Of a stretch of DNA of 64,000 bases, positions 11,852 through 25,719 are shown piece by piece (within the stretch, counting starts at the first letter, position 1; the number at the start of each line of letters is the position of its first letter). Origin of the DNA: Lycocorax pyrrhopterus obiensis (lineage: Eukaryota > Chordata > Aves > Passeriformes > Paradisaeidae); the NCBI GenBank assembly GCA_014706295.1, contig JACSVZ010000014.1:70087541-70151540 (forward strand), given 5' to 3'. Under the pieces are notes generated by a model. It was given only the letters and a program-made list of their open reading frames with translations. It did no database searches and was not told where the DNA came from. The position numbers and the translations under genes were made by a program.

Positions 11852-14800
11852 ATTTACGAGATGATTTTGTATTTATTTATTTGTTAGAAAACTTTTTTTT
11901 TTTTCTCTCCCAAGTTAAAATTAAGACACGTATCATAAAATGTCACAGCTCATTTTCTTGGAGGACCTAAGGCTAGGAAGGAATGCAAGCATGGTAGAGC
12001 ATTGTATTTGCTGCACTTTCATGTTTTTAAAAGATCATCTCAACCCTCAAGACGAACATATAAAATAACCAAAAAACCCCCCTGAATACATTACTAATAC
12101 AGTATTGTGTTGGAAATAATCTTGAATGATCCTTTAGCATCCCTCCAGCCAGCTTTATTTTCCACCTGGGACAGGATGTGCAAAGGACAACCCCACTTCT
12201 GCTTGTTCCTATGTATCTAATCAGGCACTTGGATTGCTTCAGCGGGCATGGGGACCACAGGTGAAAGCAAATACTGGAAATTTTGTCCCTAAAATTGGAA
12301 ATATTCCTCCTAAGCAAAAGTGTAATGGGCAAGGGAGTGTGTTACACAAATGGTCTATCTTGTGGTAAAAGTGGGCATCAACTGTAGGGTTGTGTGCTGC
12401 TGTACAGTCAGTGGTATCAGGCCATAATGACTGGTATTAATTAATTGTACTAAAAGATAATGCCAATTTCAAGGTGCCTTCCAAAACGGCCGGAACGTGA
12501 TCCTGGGGAACTTTTCCGCACCATGCATGCACAGCAGAAAAATCCTAACTCCTAGTTATGAAATGTCCACATCACATAAAAGAAAAAGCAGATCAGGAAA
12601 TCATCAGGAAAAAAAAAATTGCAGAAATATATTTCCTTGGGTTTTTATGCAAGTGGTTGGAATGTTGTCATATATAATTTTAAAGATAATTCTCATAAAT
12701 AATAAAGAGCTTACTTAAATGTTTCTTTAAAAAGAATTCCAAACACCACATTTTTTAGTGAAGTTTTTAATGCCTTAGACTCAAATTATGGTGCTTCCAT
12801 AAAAATGAGAAATAAATTAAAAATTAATATATTTTTAAAAAATATTGTCATCATGATTTAGAGAGAAAAAGCGAAAGTCTTAAGGAACTTGGGAAGAATT
12901 TCTAAAAATATTTTCGGAAATATTGTTTTCAGAAAATTCTAAGCCTATTTGGGCACCAGAATTGTCCATTCTGTGAATGAATAATAGGTTTATAACATAC
13001 ACCACTGTCAGCTTCTATATATGCAGAAAAAAAAAAAATGTCATGAAAAAAAAGTATCATTTTAGAGTTTAAATATATGTAGAACTGTATTGTGCATGCT
13101 CTCTCATTTAAGGCCTTACAGGCCCTGGGTTGGATCTTGAGAAATATTCAGATTATTGAGAGGTGCTTTCAGAGGACTTTCCAAACTTAGGGGAAACAAA
13201 TTAGGAAAGCAATGACAATTTGAATCTGCTTTCAAATTGTTAGTTTAACCATAGGTACGGTGCAAGGAAAGTCATAAGACTGAATATATTTCCTCTGTGT
13301 GGTGATAAGGTCTGTGTGATAATCCATAGAGCTGTACAATAGTAGGATGTATTCAGGATGTGCAAATATAAAGAGATTGGGACATTTAAAATTTTTTCTT
13401 TTTTTAATGTTTTGGTTTCTTTTCCTTCCTTGGTTTGCAAAAAGATGCGGTTTTATTTATAGTGAATTGCTTATATATATATCTCTCTCTCATGTATTGG
13501 TGACATTTTGATTCAACAAATACAAATTCCACAAATATGAGTTCCAGGGTTCTGCTGTAAAGCTGGGCTACCAGAGCAAGAAAACAAAGATTGACTTGAG
13601 AGAAAAACTGGACAAGGACTTTACCTTTCTCTATTTTTTTCCCTTCTTTCTTCCTTTATATGCTTTAGGTGTCTCAGATAGTCATCCAGACCTTCACATT
13701 GGCCATAAACACCCTCTGGAGCAGATCAACAGCAGCGTTTGACTGTCACGTGTGGTGTTGAGTGAAATTCCCTTGTTTCCTTGTGCCCCACATCATGAGA
13801 TTTGTGGCCTTGCTGTGCTCTGCAATGGTTGTGAAATACAGAGAAGAGGAGGAGTAAAAAGGGATAGAAAAGTAGATGGCGGGTAACCAGAACAAGAAGT
13901 GATCCTATGAGAAGTGAGAACAGAAAAGACAGGGAGGAAAGGAAGGGTAAGGCCAAGAAGCATCCCAGGGGGCATATGCATATGTGCATTCTCATTTTAT
14001 TCACAGGCATCTGGCAAAAGGTGTCAAATGACCTTCCAGAAATCATTTCAGATCAGTGAGAAAAGGGGCAGCACAGGGATTGTGCCACTCTGTCCTTCAG
14101 CATCAGCAGATGCAGCACCTGGTGAAATGGATGTGCACAGTCACCCCACCAGCTGCCCTGGAAATCACTGGAACTAAGAACCTGAAGAATCACTTCGAAT
14201 TAAGACCTGAAGAACTGAAGGCAGGGAAGAGAAAAAAAAAAAAAAACGACTACAAAGAAAAGCCATCTAATTTCTAATTAATAAATAAAGGCTCTGAGAT
14301 AGGAGCTAGCTAAGGAAAAGCAGGCCCTGATCCAGAAGCACTCTTAAGACACTGTAAATGGCTCAAAGCATAGCAGGAGGCAAGAGCTCAGGAGCTAAAG
14401 TGCTTTGCTGGAGCAGGGTCTTTGCACATAATAGGATAACTGGATCCTGAAGACGGTAGAATGTGTTTTTAGTTCAGGAACAGGTTAGCCCTGAACGTTT
14501 CCATGCAAGCTAGGTGTTATTCTTTCCTCAGCTGGCTGGCTCGAAGGCAGTCTGGTCCGTGCAGTGGGAGGTGTCTGAAGGAATTACTCTCCAGCGGGAA
14601 GCAGAGGGAGATTCAGCAGGATCAGAGATCAGCTGCAGGAGAACAGCAGACGGGAAGGCTCGTCAGCTTGCCCCAGTCGAACTGAAGCTTTCAGCAGTGC
14701 CAGCAGAACTCCTGCCAAGGAGCCAGCCTCCCTCAGAGCGAGAGGGGACGGATCCATCCTGCTGCACAACTGGCCCGGTGTCCCATTTCACAGGGACAGA

Positions 14801-16839
14801 AAAGGCGGATTCTTCCAGTGGCCTTGCAATTCCTGCAGTATGTTTTTTGATTTCACAGCTGACGGTTCCAACTCTTTGATGGCACACTCGGATCCATAAT
14901 ATTTCATGGGAAGCAGGCAGAAACAAATACACACTCGTCTAGTCACTAATTGCCAGTGAAACAGCTTCTCCCACCGTTTGCCAGCCCTGTCCCTGGTGTG
15001 CCCGTCAGCAGCCCTGTTGCTTGAGGAAAGAGACAAAGAGGAAGGCAGGGAGGAAGACACTCCTCAGTGTAGTTTACAGCGGTCCATGGTTATGAAACTC
15101 TCCCACCAGTGCCAGAAAATCGACTCCAAGCTGGCCCAGTCGGTTACTGAAATGTTGGCAGGGTAACCCTGCTCCCATTGAGAATGAGGAAAGTTTTGCC
15201 ATGGGCATGGGGAGGGAGATAATGATCTCTTCATAGGAAAAGACACAGCCATAACTTAGATATGTCTTGTGGAAGAGCCCTCTGGATGCAGGGCCTGCTG
15301 CTGCCCCCAGGCTGGTGTTTACATGGTGGCTGGCTGCTGCAAATCAGAGCGGCTGCCATCCCCTGAATCCTCGGGTGTACAGACGTCGGAATATGGGAAG
15401 TCCTGAGCTCACAGCAAGATGTCCAAGCTGGGGAACACCACTGGCTACCAAAGCTTTTCACATAATGGGTGAAAAATTGGAGGGAGAAAGCTTTGATTCA
15501 AATCCAGTAGCTTTTTCTGAGAGACTGGTTTTTTTCCTACTAGGCAGTAAATGGAAAAACAAATTTCAGTCTGCTTCAACCCAGAATATTTGATTTGAAG
15601 AAAAGCTTTTGCTTAACTTTTTTGATTTTAGAAATATTTGGTCTGGTTACCTTCTCCTTTTTATTGATGGTAAATGTTTTGAATGATATTCAAAACAAAA
15701 TATCCACCTTCTTCTCCTTCCTGAACTGTCAAAACAAATTATTTCAGCCTTTTTTTTTGTTTTGAGGGGGACACCAAAATGAAAACAAAAAACCAAAAAA
15801 CCCACATACACACAGAAAATGTAATCAAATTGCTGGAACATAGTATTGCAACACAAAACATCCCAAAAATCAAATCTTCCCTCATCCCCTTCCCCGGCCA
15901 AAATTATTAATTCAATTTATGTTCTTGTGACCCAAGCTGTAAATACTTGTGGCCACCAGAAATGTCCTAGGAAAAACGTGCAACTGGTTCAGAGCTCTCT
16001 CCTACACTCTGCTCTTCCCTTTATCACTTTTCGTGTGCCTGCTGCATTAATTTTACGAGGAGGGTAGACAGCCAAGGAGAGGCGGCACTTGGAAGGGTGC
16101 TGCCCTGCCTTGCTGCCCACCAGCAGCACTTCTGCCACGTGATGTGGAGCTGCCAGCCTTGGGACCAGCACTGCCCTGCCAGCCTTGTCCCCCACCCCGG
16201 GTCCAGCCTGCTCTCCAGGCTGGCAGCAGTGGTGGGAAACAAGCTGTGGAGAGTAAGATGCTGCCAAAATCATTAAAAGGCAGGAAGAATTGGCTGACAA
16301 GTGAGGAGAGGCAGTCTTGGGCAGCTGTTGAAAGAGGGCTTCATCTCTTCCACTGCTTATACCTGGGGAGATTAGGGATAAAGCAGAGAGGAAGGAAAAA
16401 GTGTTTTCTTAGGCTGTGAGAATTGAAAGCAAGGGGCATCAAAGCAACAGGGGAGTGAAAGCCAAATTTTCTTGGCAATCATCCCTCAGCTTTAAATTCG
16501 CTGAGAATTCTCATCCTCAGCATTTGTCGGCTTATTAATAGTTTTCCTGTAGTTGGATTTAAATCTGCATCCTAGGTTGTCAAGCCTGAATTAAAGAACC
16601 GAGTGGAAGAGGAGGAATGTCTCATGACGGGCTCCGAGCCAGCTCGGAGGGGTGCTGGTGGGAGGTTCCACTGCCTCTAACACGAGCTGGATCCTTTTGA
16701 TGTGGGAAGCATCTGCCGAGAGACAAACGGCTGGGCTCGGGGTGTCCCTGCCTAAAAATAACTGAGCAGTTCACATCAGGGAAACTGCTCTCTGGCAAAT
16801 TCTGTTTTCACCTGGGTCTGCATCTCGATCTCACCTATT
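11852..16839. other. gene-free DNA with an AT-rich core
   Basis: The 12590-13090 portion is strongly AT-rich with multiple A runs. A mixed TA/CT dinucleotide microsatellite lies at 13471-13490. No coding, RNA or transposon feature could be supported. Open frames around 14503-15060 overlap on both strands and resemble chance frames. Confidence 0.65.
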
Positions 16840-16990
16840 TGGCAATGATTTATGATCGCGTTTCAGCACTGCTCATGGCACGGAGAGAGCAGGCGACCGA
16901 TCAACTGGGATTTTATTGTATGTAATGGCAGACATTGCCATACCTATTTGAAATGCTGATATATACCATCACTTCTCTTTCCTAGGCATC
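16840..16990. promoter_or_regulatory. candidate conserved non-coding element
   Basis: This block contains tightly packed homeodomain-like sites (caatgatttatgatcg near 16863) and an inverted repeat, ATGGCA-N5-TGCCAT, at 16925-16941. The density of TAAT/TTAT-type motifs in a gene-free region near a CpG-island promoter resembles deeply conserved enhancers of developmental genes. Conservation cannot be measured from one sequence, so this is inference only. Confidence 0.25.
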
Positions 16991-17511
16991 ACCACTGCCA
17001 AGCGCTCGGTGTCACAGAACAAAGCACCCTAAACTATTTCTTAATTCACAGTAAAAAGACAGCCAGGAACACATTTCTTAACCTTCAGAAAGAAAAAAGT
17101 TGGTTTTTTTTTCCAGTGCCTGAATGTGGCCCCTACAGAACCATTTATTCAAGCCAGATCGAGGCGTTTGCAGCCCACTTGGTAGAGGGCAGCAGGGCTC
17201 TTTGTCCCTGGAATTCACCGGGCAGGGAGAGAGGGAATGACCTGTACTTCACACTGCCAGCAGCACCAGGAAAGACGCTGAAACACTGACAGGGAGAAGG
17301 AGTATCCTGTTTTCACTGAGGAGCCAAAACTGCGTTAAAAACTACACTTTGCCTCCAGTTTGGGCACAGTGCCAAAGCCTTCTGCAGATAAGGTGCTTGC
17401 AAAGTCCTTGGAAAGCCTGGAACAGAGCGGTGTTTAGGGTATGTGATTTAGGGTTGTTGTAGAGAAAAACAGGGAGGCACCCTGATCGCTGAGGCTCATC
17501 CCTTCGGTGAT

Positions 17512-17625
17512 TTAAAAAAAAAAAAAACTAACAAAAACCCAAACCCAAACAACCAAAGCAACAAAAAACCCAAGCCAAAACCAAATGAACACAAACAAAT
17601 TAAAAAGCCACAACAAACCACCTCT
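17512..17625. repeat. A/C-rich strand-asymmetric low-complexity tract
   Basis: About 110 bp with almost no T or G on the + strand: an A14 run followed by irregular CAAA, CCAAA and AACAAA words. It is not a perfect microsatellite. Similar A/C-rich stretches occur at 18599-18655 and 57160-57245. Confidence 0.8.
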
Positions 17626-18162
17626 GAGCTAAACAACTTTACAAGAAGTAAGGAATGACCCAACATGACCAAAATGCCTTTTTCTACGTCTAGTGAAAAG
17701 ACAGTTTCCTTGCTGGCTGGCAGAATTTGGGATAAAATTACAAAGCATTGATCCTGCTATGGGGATGTTCCTGCTTTGGGGAGCGATGCAGGGAACGCCC
17801 ATTGATTCAGGTGAATAGCTCATGAAATGACATTTCCTTCTAATCACAGCTGTGTTCCTTCGGGAGGCAAAAATTTTTGTTATGTTTGCGTGTTAGCGCT
17901 GCGGGCTGGCCATTCCGGATGCGTTTTTGGTAAATTCAAAGCCTCAGACTGCCAGGATTCTGCTCCAGCTTTGTAATGCTAGACTTCTCTGACACAGGTG
18001 GATGTCAGATCTGACCCGAGTGATGTTCATTGAGCCAATAACTTCCACTCTGTGCCTGCACTCCATTTGACGGGACCTGGAGCAGTTCAGGGCATGCAGG
18101 CTTGCTGGGCACAGAGTAGCGTATCTGTTTGATAACATAGCTGCCTTTCAAAAACTCCAGAG

Positions 18163-18209
18163 GGAAAAAAAAAAAAGGGAGAAGGAAAAAAAAAAAGAAA
18201 AAAAAAGAG
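18163..18209. repeat. A-rich low-complexity tract
   Basis: A run of adenines interrupted by single or paired G residues. The poly-phenylalanine-like minus-strand frames here are products of this composition. Confidence 0.85.
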
Positions 18210-21200
18210 ACTTCTCCAGATTGCACGAAACTTTCTATTCAATCCAAAACATGTTATCTGAAATTTCAGAGTTTCTGTCACATTTTTCCAAGCTAAGAAA
18301 GGGCTCTTTGTTTGTTTTCACTTTGAGTTTTTGGGGGGGTTTTAATGGGGTGCCTAGACTCAGGAGGAATTAATGGAGGAATTAATGCCTTCACTTTCCT
18401 CTGTAAATCTTTGGGAGAGTTGTCTCACCCCAGAACTCTGGGGTGTTTGAGGTGGAGCTGTCTAAAGCCACAGTTCAGTGAACTTTTTGTTCATTTGCAA
18501 CTCTGGCGTGACTCTCACCCATCTCTCTGCTGCTCTCTTCTCCCTCCTAGCTGCTTCCCCAGTTGTGTTATTACAACTGCTTGCCGGCTTAAGGATAAAA
18601 CAAACAAAAAAAACACACAAAAGCCCCCTCCAAAACCAAACCAAAACAAGGAAAAGGAGGGTGTTTTTAAATGAGACAATTTTCCTCGTTCTATTCAGCT
18701 GCAACGAACTTGAGCTGGTATGACTGAGTGGGCAGGAGTGAGAGGTAAAGGACGAGCTATGAACAAGTTGTCCTTTTTGGAAGAAGCCAGTGTTCATCAA
18801 ATCACAGCCTTGATTTTTTTTTTTTCCTGTTGGAGCTGTTCAGTTTTTTGGAAGGAGCTCCCTGCGTGTGGGGACAAAAAAAAAGAGAGGGAAGGACTTT
18901 GCAAGCTGGTGAGCAGAAGAAGAGAAGAGGTGCATTTAAGACTTTACTTGGCAAAGCAGCAAAGCAGCCCTTGAACGAAGTTGCCTGTTTCTGAGGAAGG
19001 AAAGGAATAACCTCTGGGATTCCTTCCCCTCTTCCCTGTGCCCAGGGAAGGTGGAAATTTGCCATGAGCAGCAAAATAAATATATTGAGGGAAGCAGGAG
19101 GCACAGGCACATGGAAAGAAGGCAGCATCATGACAGTTTCAGCCACGTGCAAAATCAGGTAGGCAAGCCTGTAAGTCTGTCACCATCCACCAGTTTCTGG
19201 TACTTTCTTCTGCGTGACAGAGCAGGCAAAGAGCAAAGATGAGTGAGAGGGATATGAAGAATGACACAATTAGAGGAGAAATATTGGGGAGGACATCAGT
19301 GAAATGCTAGTTTCTTCTGTCTGAACAGGTAACGTACAGTTCAGGTTATGGATTTAATGGAGAAGTTGTTGGGACAGGCTCCTGGAATCACCTGAGGTGG
19401 AAGAAACAAAACCAGCGACTGTGCTCGCCCTTGTGTGCCGTAACATCCACGCGAAGCACAAACAAACAAACTGCCAGGGACAAAGGATGATTAAGAAAGC
19501 CTTCCAGCCTTGCCAATGCTTTCACTGAAAGCTCTGATCACAGAGGTTTTCTGCTTTTTGTGCTGGATAGCAGCAGCGGAGGGAAGCTTATGCCCAAGGT
19601 ATTGGGACCTCCTGGTTTCCATATGTACTTCAATTCCTTCTTTCAGCCACCCTGCAGAAAACCATACTGCTGAACCCTCAGAAAGGAGGGAGTTTTGCTT
19701 TGTCTGGATGTTTGAGTGGCCATGGAGAAGGACAAGGAAGCCTTCTGGGAGGACACTGATGAAAGGTTAATTACTCAGTCTGTTCAGAGGAGAAATACTT
19801 CCTGTATGTACTTAACAGACTGCAGCACCGTGAAAAGACCTTCAGAGATTACTGATACCAGAAAACAGAACAAGTCAAGGCCAGTGTGGGCGAGCAATAT
19901 TTTAAAACATATGACACTTCCAATAAGCTTGGCTATTCTCTGATAGGAAATGTCTGGTGATACTAAAATTGCAAATTTTAGTGGTCCTTGTCCAGAATGC
20001 AGCCTTACTAGGATAATGTTTTTAGGATCTACATGGCATCAAAAGGAAAAACAAAGAAAAGAAGCTGCCTTTATGCATCACCAGGGATTCATTTATGAAG
20101 AACTGCATTTCCCCCCTGCCTCCCCCCCCCAAAAAAATACATTACCAAATGTACATTTCACTCTTGTCTAGGAGTTTGCTTGCTTGTCCTCAAATGACAC
20201 AAATAGATGAACTGAGAGCCCCAGTTTCAGTTTTGAAATACTTGAAGCATATTTTTGTATTCTCTTTGGCATCACTGGTGAATAACATAAATACAAAGCA
20301 TAATGTAACAGTGTATGTATACAGCTGGCAGTGTAACGCAAAATCAAGAACGTCTGATGAAATGGTGGGGGAGAAGTTGCTTGGTGTAATTTGTCAAGGT
20401 CCTGATGCACAACAATTGTCAGACCAGGAGTTTTGACTGGAGTTTTTTTTTCGTTTGTTTGTTTGGTTTGGGTTTTTTGGGGTTTTTTTGACCACCTGAG
20501 GCCTTCTGTGCTGTGGACAGGAGGATCCTCCAGAAGACGAGCAGCTCGGTGGCAGTCACTCTTTGCTCCCTGTGTTTAGACAGGAGAGGGTGAGGGATTG
20601 GCCTCTCAGTCTCTGTGGAAAACAGGCACTGATTTTCTTGATTCCACTGTCAAGAATGCCTTGCTGGTCCTGAAGTGGGTTAAAGTAAACCATGAAAATG
20701 AGTGCTTGTTCTCAAGAAAAACATTCCTGCATGGAGTTGATTTGGAATAGTTGCATGCACAGAAGCTCTTAATAGCCTGAGGAGAAAAAGGAAAGCAACT
20801 ACTTGGAGGTGGTCTTATTCACTCTAAAAAAATATTCCTTCAGTAACAAAACCAAAGAGAAGAACTGAGTGTTCTGCTCACCTCCTGACTGCTAGCCCTC
20901 ACCACCTCAAGGAAGAATGAACCTCAAGTATTTGCTTGCAAGAAGTTTTTACAGAAAAACCATATGGCTGCCCATGGTTCTCCTTTTGTGTGACATTAAA
21001 TTAGCTCAAATACGGGATCCTCTCTGAACTGTGATGTGCCCACCTGAAAACATGCAGTGCTCAGAATTATATCCAGTCCCCACAAGCAATCCCAAAGCCA
21101 ACCCAGCTCCATCCACCACGTTTTTCACACACCACTGACTTCACTGTTATCTTGACTAAGACTTCAGAAATGGCTCCCCATCAGAGCTGTCACAGGGAGA

Positions 21201-21214
21201 ACAGCATGAGTGAT
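18210..21214. other. gene-free unique DNA
   Basis: Low-complexity tracts lie at 18599-18655 (A/C-rich), 18816-18829 (T run), 20109-20137 (C then A runs) and 20439-20490 (T/G-rich). No gene, RNA or transposon was recognised between them. Frames near 19051-19943 show no domain. Confidence 0.65.
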
Positions 21215-21237
21215 TTATATATATATATATATATATA
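21215..21237. repeat. (TA)n microsatellite
   Basis: An uninterrupted TA dinucleotide array of about 11 units, followed by a short AAAGAGAGAG tract. Confidence 0.95.
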
Positions 21238-21790
21238 AAGAGAGAGGGTGATTTTAGTGTCCTAGGAGTTTGCATATTTACTTTCAGGAAACCTGAACAG
21301 AACGTGATTGAAACATAAACAACAAATGTGCCCTCAATCACGGTGTTGTTAAGTCTGTGGGTTTTCCTGGGTGCTCGAATCTGCCCAGTCAAGTCAGCTG
21401 GAGTGTTTAGGCTTTCATGGGCTTTACTCTGGACCCCCTCTGAAATCTCTTTGCTGAGGGAAACCATACCCCTGTGAAATACAATGCACTCCTCCTTACA
21501 TGTGACAGCAGCCGGCTCTGGTTTAGATAATACCGACAAACTGGAAATCTCTTTTTTCTCTCTGAAAACTGTGTAAGAAACAGTGCCTGCAGACTGACTG
21601 GCTCCATCAATAAACCCAAATCTTACATAATCCAAGAACCTGCCTGCTAAAAACAGCACCACGAGATATAATTTAGGCATGAGGAACACAGCTCTGAAGG
21701 GAGCTGGATGGGTCCACTTGAAACAAATGGTCTCCTATAGCACTCTTGGGTTGTTTCCCCTGGCCTCTGGTAGGTAGCTTTAAGCTTAAA

Positions 21791-21842
21791 AGCACAGACA
21801 CCAGTCCCCAGCTGGTGTTCCTGGGATCTCCTCCCATGCAAA
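21791..21842 (+). repeat. 52-bp dispersed repeat, copy A
   Basis: This 52-bp segment recurs at 26235-26286 in the same orientation with 48 of 52 positions identical. All four differences are transitions. It contains a short hairpin whose stem is CACCAG/CTGGTG around a CCCCA-type loop. The flanks do not align, so it behaves like a piece of an old interspersed repeat or a duplicated functional motif. I do not recognise the family. Confidence 0.8.
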
Positions 21843-22819
21843 ACTTGATGTAACTGGTTAAAAAGTTGAGTTATCAAAACAAAATATGCCTTCTGCCTTT
21901 TATATTAAAGGAAAAACCTTTGAGAATCTAAAAGTATGTGGAATTAATCTACACAATGAAAGAAACCTTATAAAGCTCTTGGTTCAGCCCATGAAGCTGA
22001 CCAATATTAACAATGGGTGAAAGGGCAGAGGATGGTTTTATTTTAATTTTTGGGACAGGGCTCTCCTTTTGAAGAGGAAAAAAGATTTAACAAGCCTCAG
22101 TAAAAAAAGATTTCTTGTCTGGTGCCAGTGCGGGAATCACTGTTGGCTTTTTTCTTCAGAGAAATTAAAACTTCGTGTATGAATTGATAAAGTCAGGTGG
22201 AACAGTTTGCCCCAAAGAACCTGTCTGCACCCCTCTGCTATCGATATGTGAATATTCTCACACGCAGACAGAGCATTAGAGGGAGCTGGCTCAGCAGGCT
22301 GTGAATGACAAGAATTCACTGCAGGCAGCGCAGGGCCAAAAGCTGGGCTGTCGGTGGTGTGGGAGGTCTCAGCACGGGGTGGAGGCTCTGCCATTCCTGG
22401 ATGCTGCTTTCCAAACCTCTGCTGCAGCAGAAATGCTTTTTCCAGCCTGTGGCAAGCGGGGAGGAAGATTTGACATCTCTTGGCCCATGCGTCCGGGGGA
22501 TGGTTGGCAGAGGAAGGAGCTGCAGCGTTGCCTTCACTTGATCTGGAGAGACAACCACAAGAAACGGGATTTGATCTTTTGGGTGATTTCTTAACCCAAA
22601 GATTAAGATCTTGCCTGCAACTTCCTTGTCCCACTTCTCTCTCCAGGGCTCAGAGGGTCCTAGAAGCAGAGGTGAAGCATCCTGGAGGTACTCAATGACC
22701 CTCTAAAACACAACAACCAGCCCCAGCCCACCCGCAGCCTCCAGCTGGGTCTGGCCTGGCCCAGATGATTTTGTTTCAGTGATGAGAACGCCAAAGTTCC
22801 ACGGCGTTATTTCAGCTGT

Positions 22820-23010
22820 GGGCCAGGTAACACCACCCAGCGATCACCTTGACCCTCTGACACTGCAGAATGACCGGCTCATAATGGCAGTGGATTGCCA
22901 TCCATTGTTGAGAGAGAATTTGCAAAGCAGCCTAAGGGAATTTGGCGCCCCATTCCTATTGAATTACAATGGGATTTGGGCATTGAATTTCCTTAGTTAG
23001 TCCTTTCAAA
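22820..23010. promoter_or_regulatory. candidate conserved non-coding element
   Basis: Compact block with TAAT, ATTGTT and GAATTACAAT words and an inverted repeat, ATGGCA-N6-TGCCAT, at 22884-22901. The words TAATGGCAG and TTGCCAT here are shared with the candidate element at 16840-16990. It does not code in any frame over its length. Enhancer function is inferred from motif density only. Confidence 0.25.
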
Positions 23011-25666
23011 CTTCCCCTCCTTTCTAAAGTAATAAAGGTGGCATTTTCATAAGGACTCTTGTGCTGGCTTCTTTTGAAACTGCTTGAGGTTTTTTACCGC
23101 TTACTTCAGTGAAAGCATCATTTGGCCAACACGTTGCAATTTTGAAAAACTCGCGGTGGGGATTTCGAATCATTTGCCCGTAAATTTATGACCCAAAAGT
23201 TTGTCCAAAAGATTAACTTAGGGAAAAAAAATGTAAAACATTTAAAAGACATGGAGGAAGGAACTGAGCTCAGTGGAGAGAAGACACCTTGATGAGATTT
23301 AATAAGTAAATTCCAAGGTGCACTCCAAATTCATCTTGGTTATCTCAGTCTCAAACAGCTTTTGAAAGCCCTAATATTTATTTAACTGTGGAAGATATGA
23401 AGGGGTTTCCAAGACACTTTCCAGCTATGATACACCAATATACTAAAAAATCAGCTTTGAAGACTGAGACCTAATTAACTTTCTTGAAGATGCTTTATCA
23501 TCTTCATCTAGGTATTTGCTAAAAACCTCTTTTAAACTACGTATATGGATTATTAGCTATTAATCGTGTGACCTTTATTCAAATCAGAAAACCTCTGAAA
23601 TCAAATGTAAACCAGAGTCTACTGGCATAGCTGCATATCTGGAAATGGCTTGAGATTTTTATTAATTCTGCTTGAAAAGGCAGGACTTTTTCTTTGACAG
23701 ACTGGAAGCCCAGCTCTGAAAGTAGGCAATTATCCCTCTTGGCCGTGTTTTCACCACAGTTTTAAACAGAGAGCGCACGGGGTGGGGGTGACACATGGTT
23801 AACAATAGGAGATCATTAACCTAAACATCTTCCATTTATGTGGAAGCATCGGTAATTCGACGGGAAGGCTGAGGCCGTAAGTCCGCGCTGAGGGCAGGCT
23901 CCAGGCTGTGGAATTTTCCTGGAGCCAGAACAAAGGAGCCCAGGTATCAATGCAGTCATCTAAAGAAGCAAAAGATCTCTCTAAGGGATGAGACTCAGGA
24001 GACAAAGCTCCAGGGTGAGGAGGACCCCTGAGCAGGATGTGCTCACTTGGCAGGTGGCTTTTGTTTACTTGCAGGATCAGCCAAGGCATCAGGAAGCCGG
24101 GCTGGGGCTGCAGAGGAGCTGCTGCAGGATTCAGAGCAGGACTTTTGTGGAGGAAGCAACATCCTGAGCTCCTTAGAGGATGCCTCAGGCCGGAAAGGAA
24201 CAATAAGGGTGAGGCAAGCGGGCAGAAAGAACAGCGTTTGGTTTGGTCTAAAGCTGTTTTCTTTCCAGGAGATAAAGTGCTGGAAAGGTGGCACACAGCT
24301 CCCGGAAAGGAGGTGTACCTCGCTGCCCGCAGTTATCTCTGGCTCTAAACAATGCCTCACGCTGGGAAGCCGGCGTGGACAGCATTGCTCCGGGGCTCCG
24401 GGCTGCCTGGCTCACATCTCCCATTTTCATGGAGACCTTCAAGCGTTGTGCCAAGCAAAGGGGCCAAAGGAGGATGTTGTAACTTAGACCACTGGAATTT
24501 TATGAAAGCAAAACTCCACCAGTCATACATAAGCAAGCAGCTCAATGAAGTATCCAGCCCTGGAAACTGCAACTGGGCTTCACTGATCAGTGTCTTCAAG
24601 GACCAGAAAGTGAACTTGATCTTTAAAAGTGAAACGAACTCACCTGCATCTGTTCAACTAAATACTTTATTTGTATCACTTGTGATTAGCATCAAAATGA
24701 ACTGAGAGTCATGCAGTGCCTTAGATATCTTGTTCCTCCATCCATTCAAAAGTTGCTCACTCAATTTCTGAAGTCCCTTACCTCAGTGGACTCTGGCCCT
24801 GGCTCCACCATCAGACTGGTTTTCTTGCACTTGTAGTGCTTAGAAACAGGACCAAACAGGAAATAATCTACTTTCAGCATCTGTGGAAACTTCTGTTCTT
24901 CGTAGTGGGCAGACTCAAGCTCAATGCACAGAGAAATAATGCCTCCACTCCAGCAAATGTGCTCTAAAAAAACACCCTCCAAAATGTGGAGGTAAGTATA
25001 AATTGCAAATAGGTTCTACAGAAAAAGTTGATCTAAAAGGAAAGAAGTTTTTGGATGGCGGTGGAAGAAGGAAGGAGAACAAGGTCTGGTTTTATGTTTT
25101 TTTGTTAATTCCATGAAGATGATAAATATAATAACTAAAACAACCCCTGCAAGAGATTATTAGAATTTAGGCTCAGCACTTCCATTAGTATTTAATGCAG
25201 CAAAAAGATGTGCAAACATATCCAGAGGAAACAGAACATCTCACCTACTGGCTGCCCTTCAGCTAACAGGATTTCATTAGTTAGATGCATTTTTTTTGGC
25301 CTACTGGTCTATTTGGACTCAGCTCCAAGGAAAAAAAAAAAGTTTTCACACAGGGAGAAGATACCACAGTGCTCAGACAGAGCTCTCTGATCTGGCAGTA
25401 GCAAAGGTTTCTCTCTGTAGTGAGGCACATATCTGCTGAAGATATGATACTGCAGACAGCAGTTCTCCTCCTGAACGTCTGGAGATGTTTCTTACACTGA
25501 GGCAAAGGCTGCTGCAGCAAGCAGGACCCAAGGTCTGACACAGGCTGTCCTCTCGTGGTCTCAGCTCAAGGTGTTGGCCTCCACCTCCCACGCAGGTTTA
25601 ACTGCCTGATGGGTCTCACTGTGGATACGAGACAAAAATTCTCTTTGATTCTCCCTTACGGGAGAG

Positions 25667-25719
25667 AAAAAAAATTGAAAAAAAAAAGAAAAAAAATAAA
25701 AAGAAAAAAGGAAAAAAGC
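25667..25719. repeat. A-rich low-complexity tract
   Basis: Adenine runs broken by single G or T residues over about 50 bp. Confidence 0.85.

Noticed and set aside
13470..13490. TA/CT microsatellite as a possible regulatory element
   Set aside because: It is only a short dinucleotide array with no supporting context.
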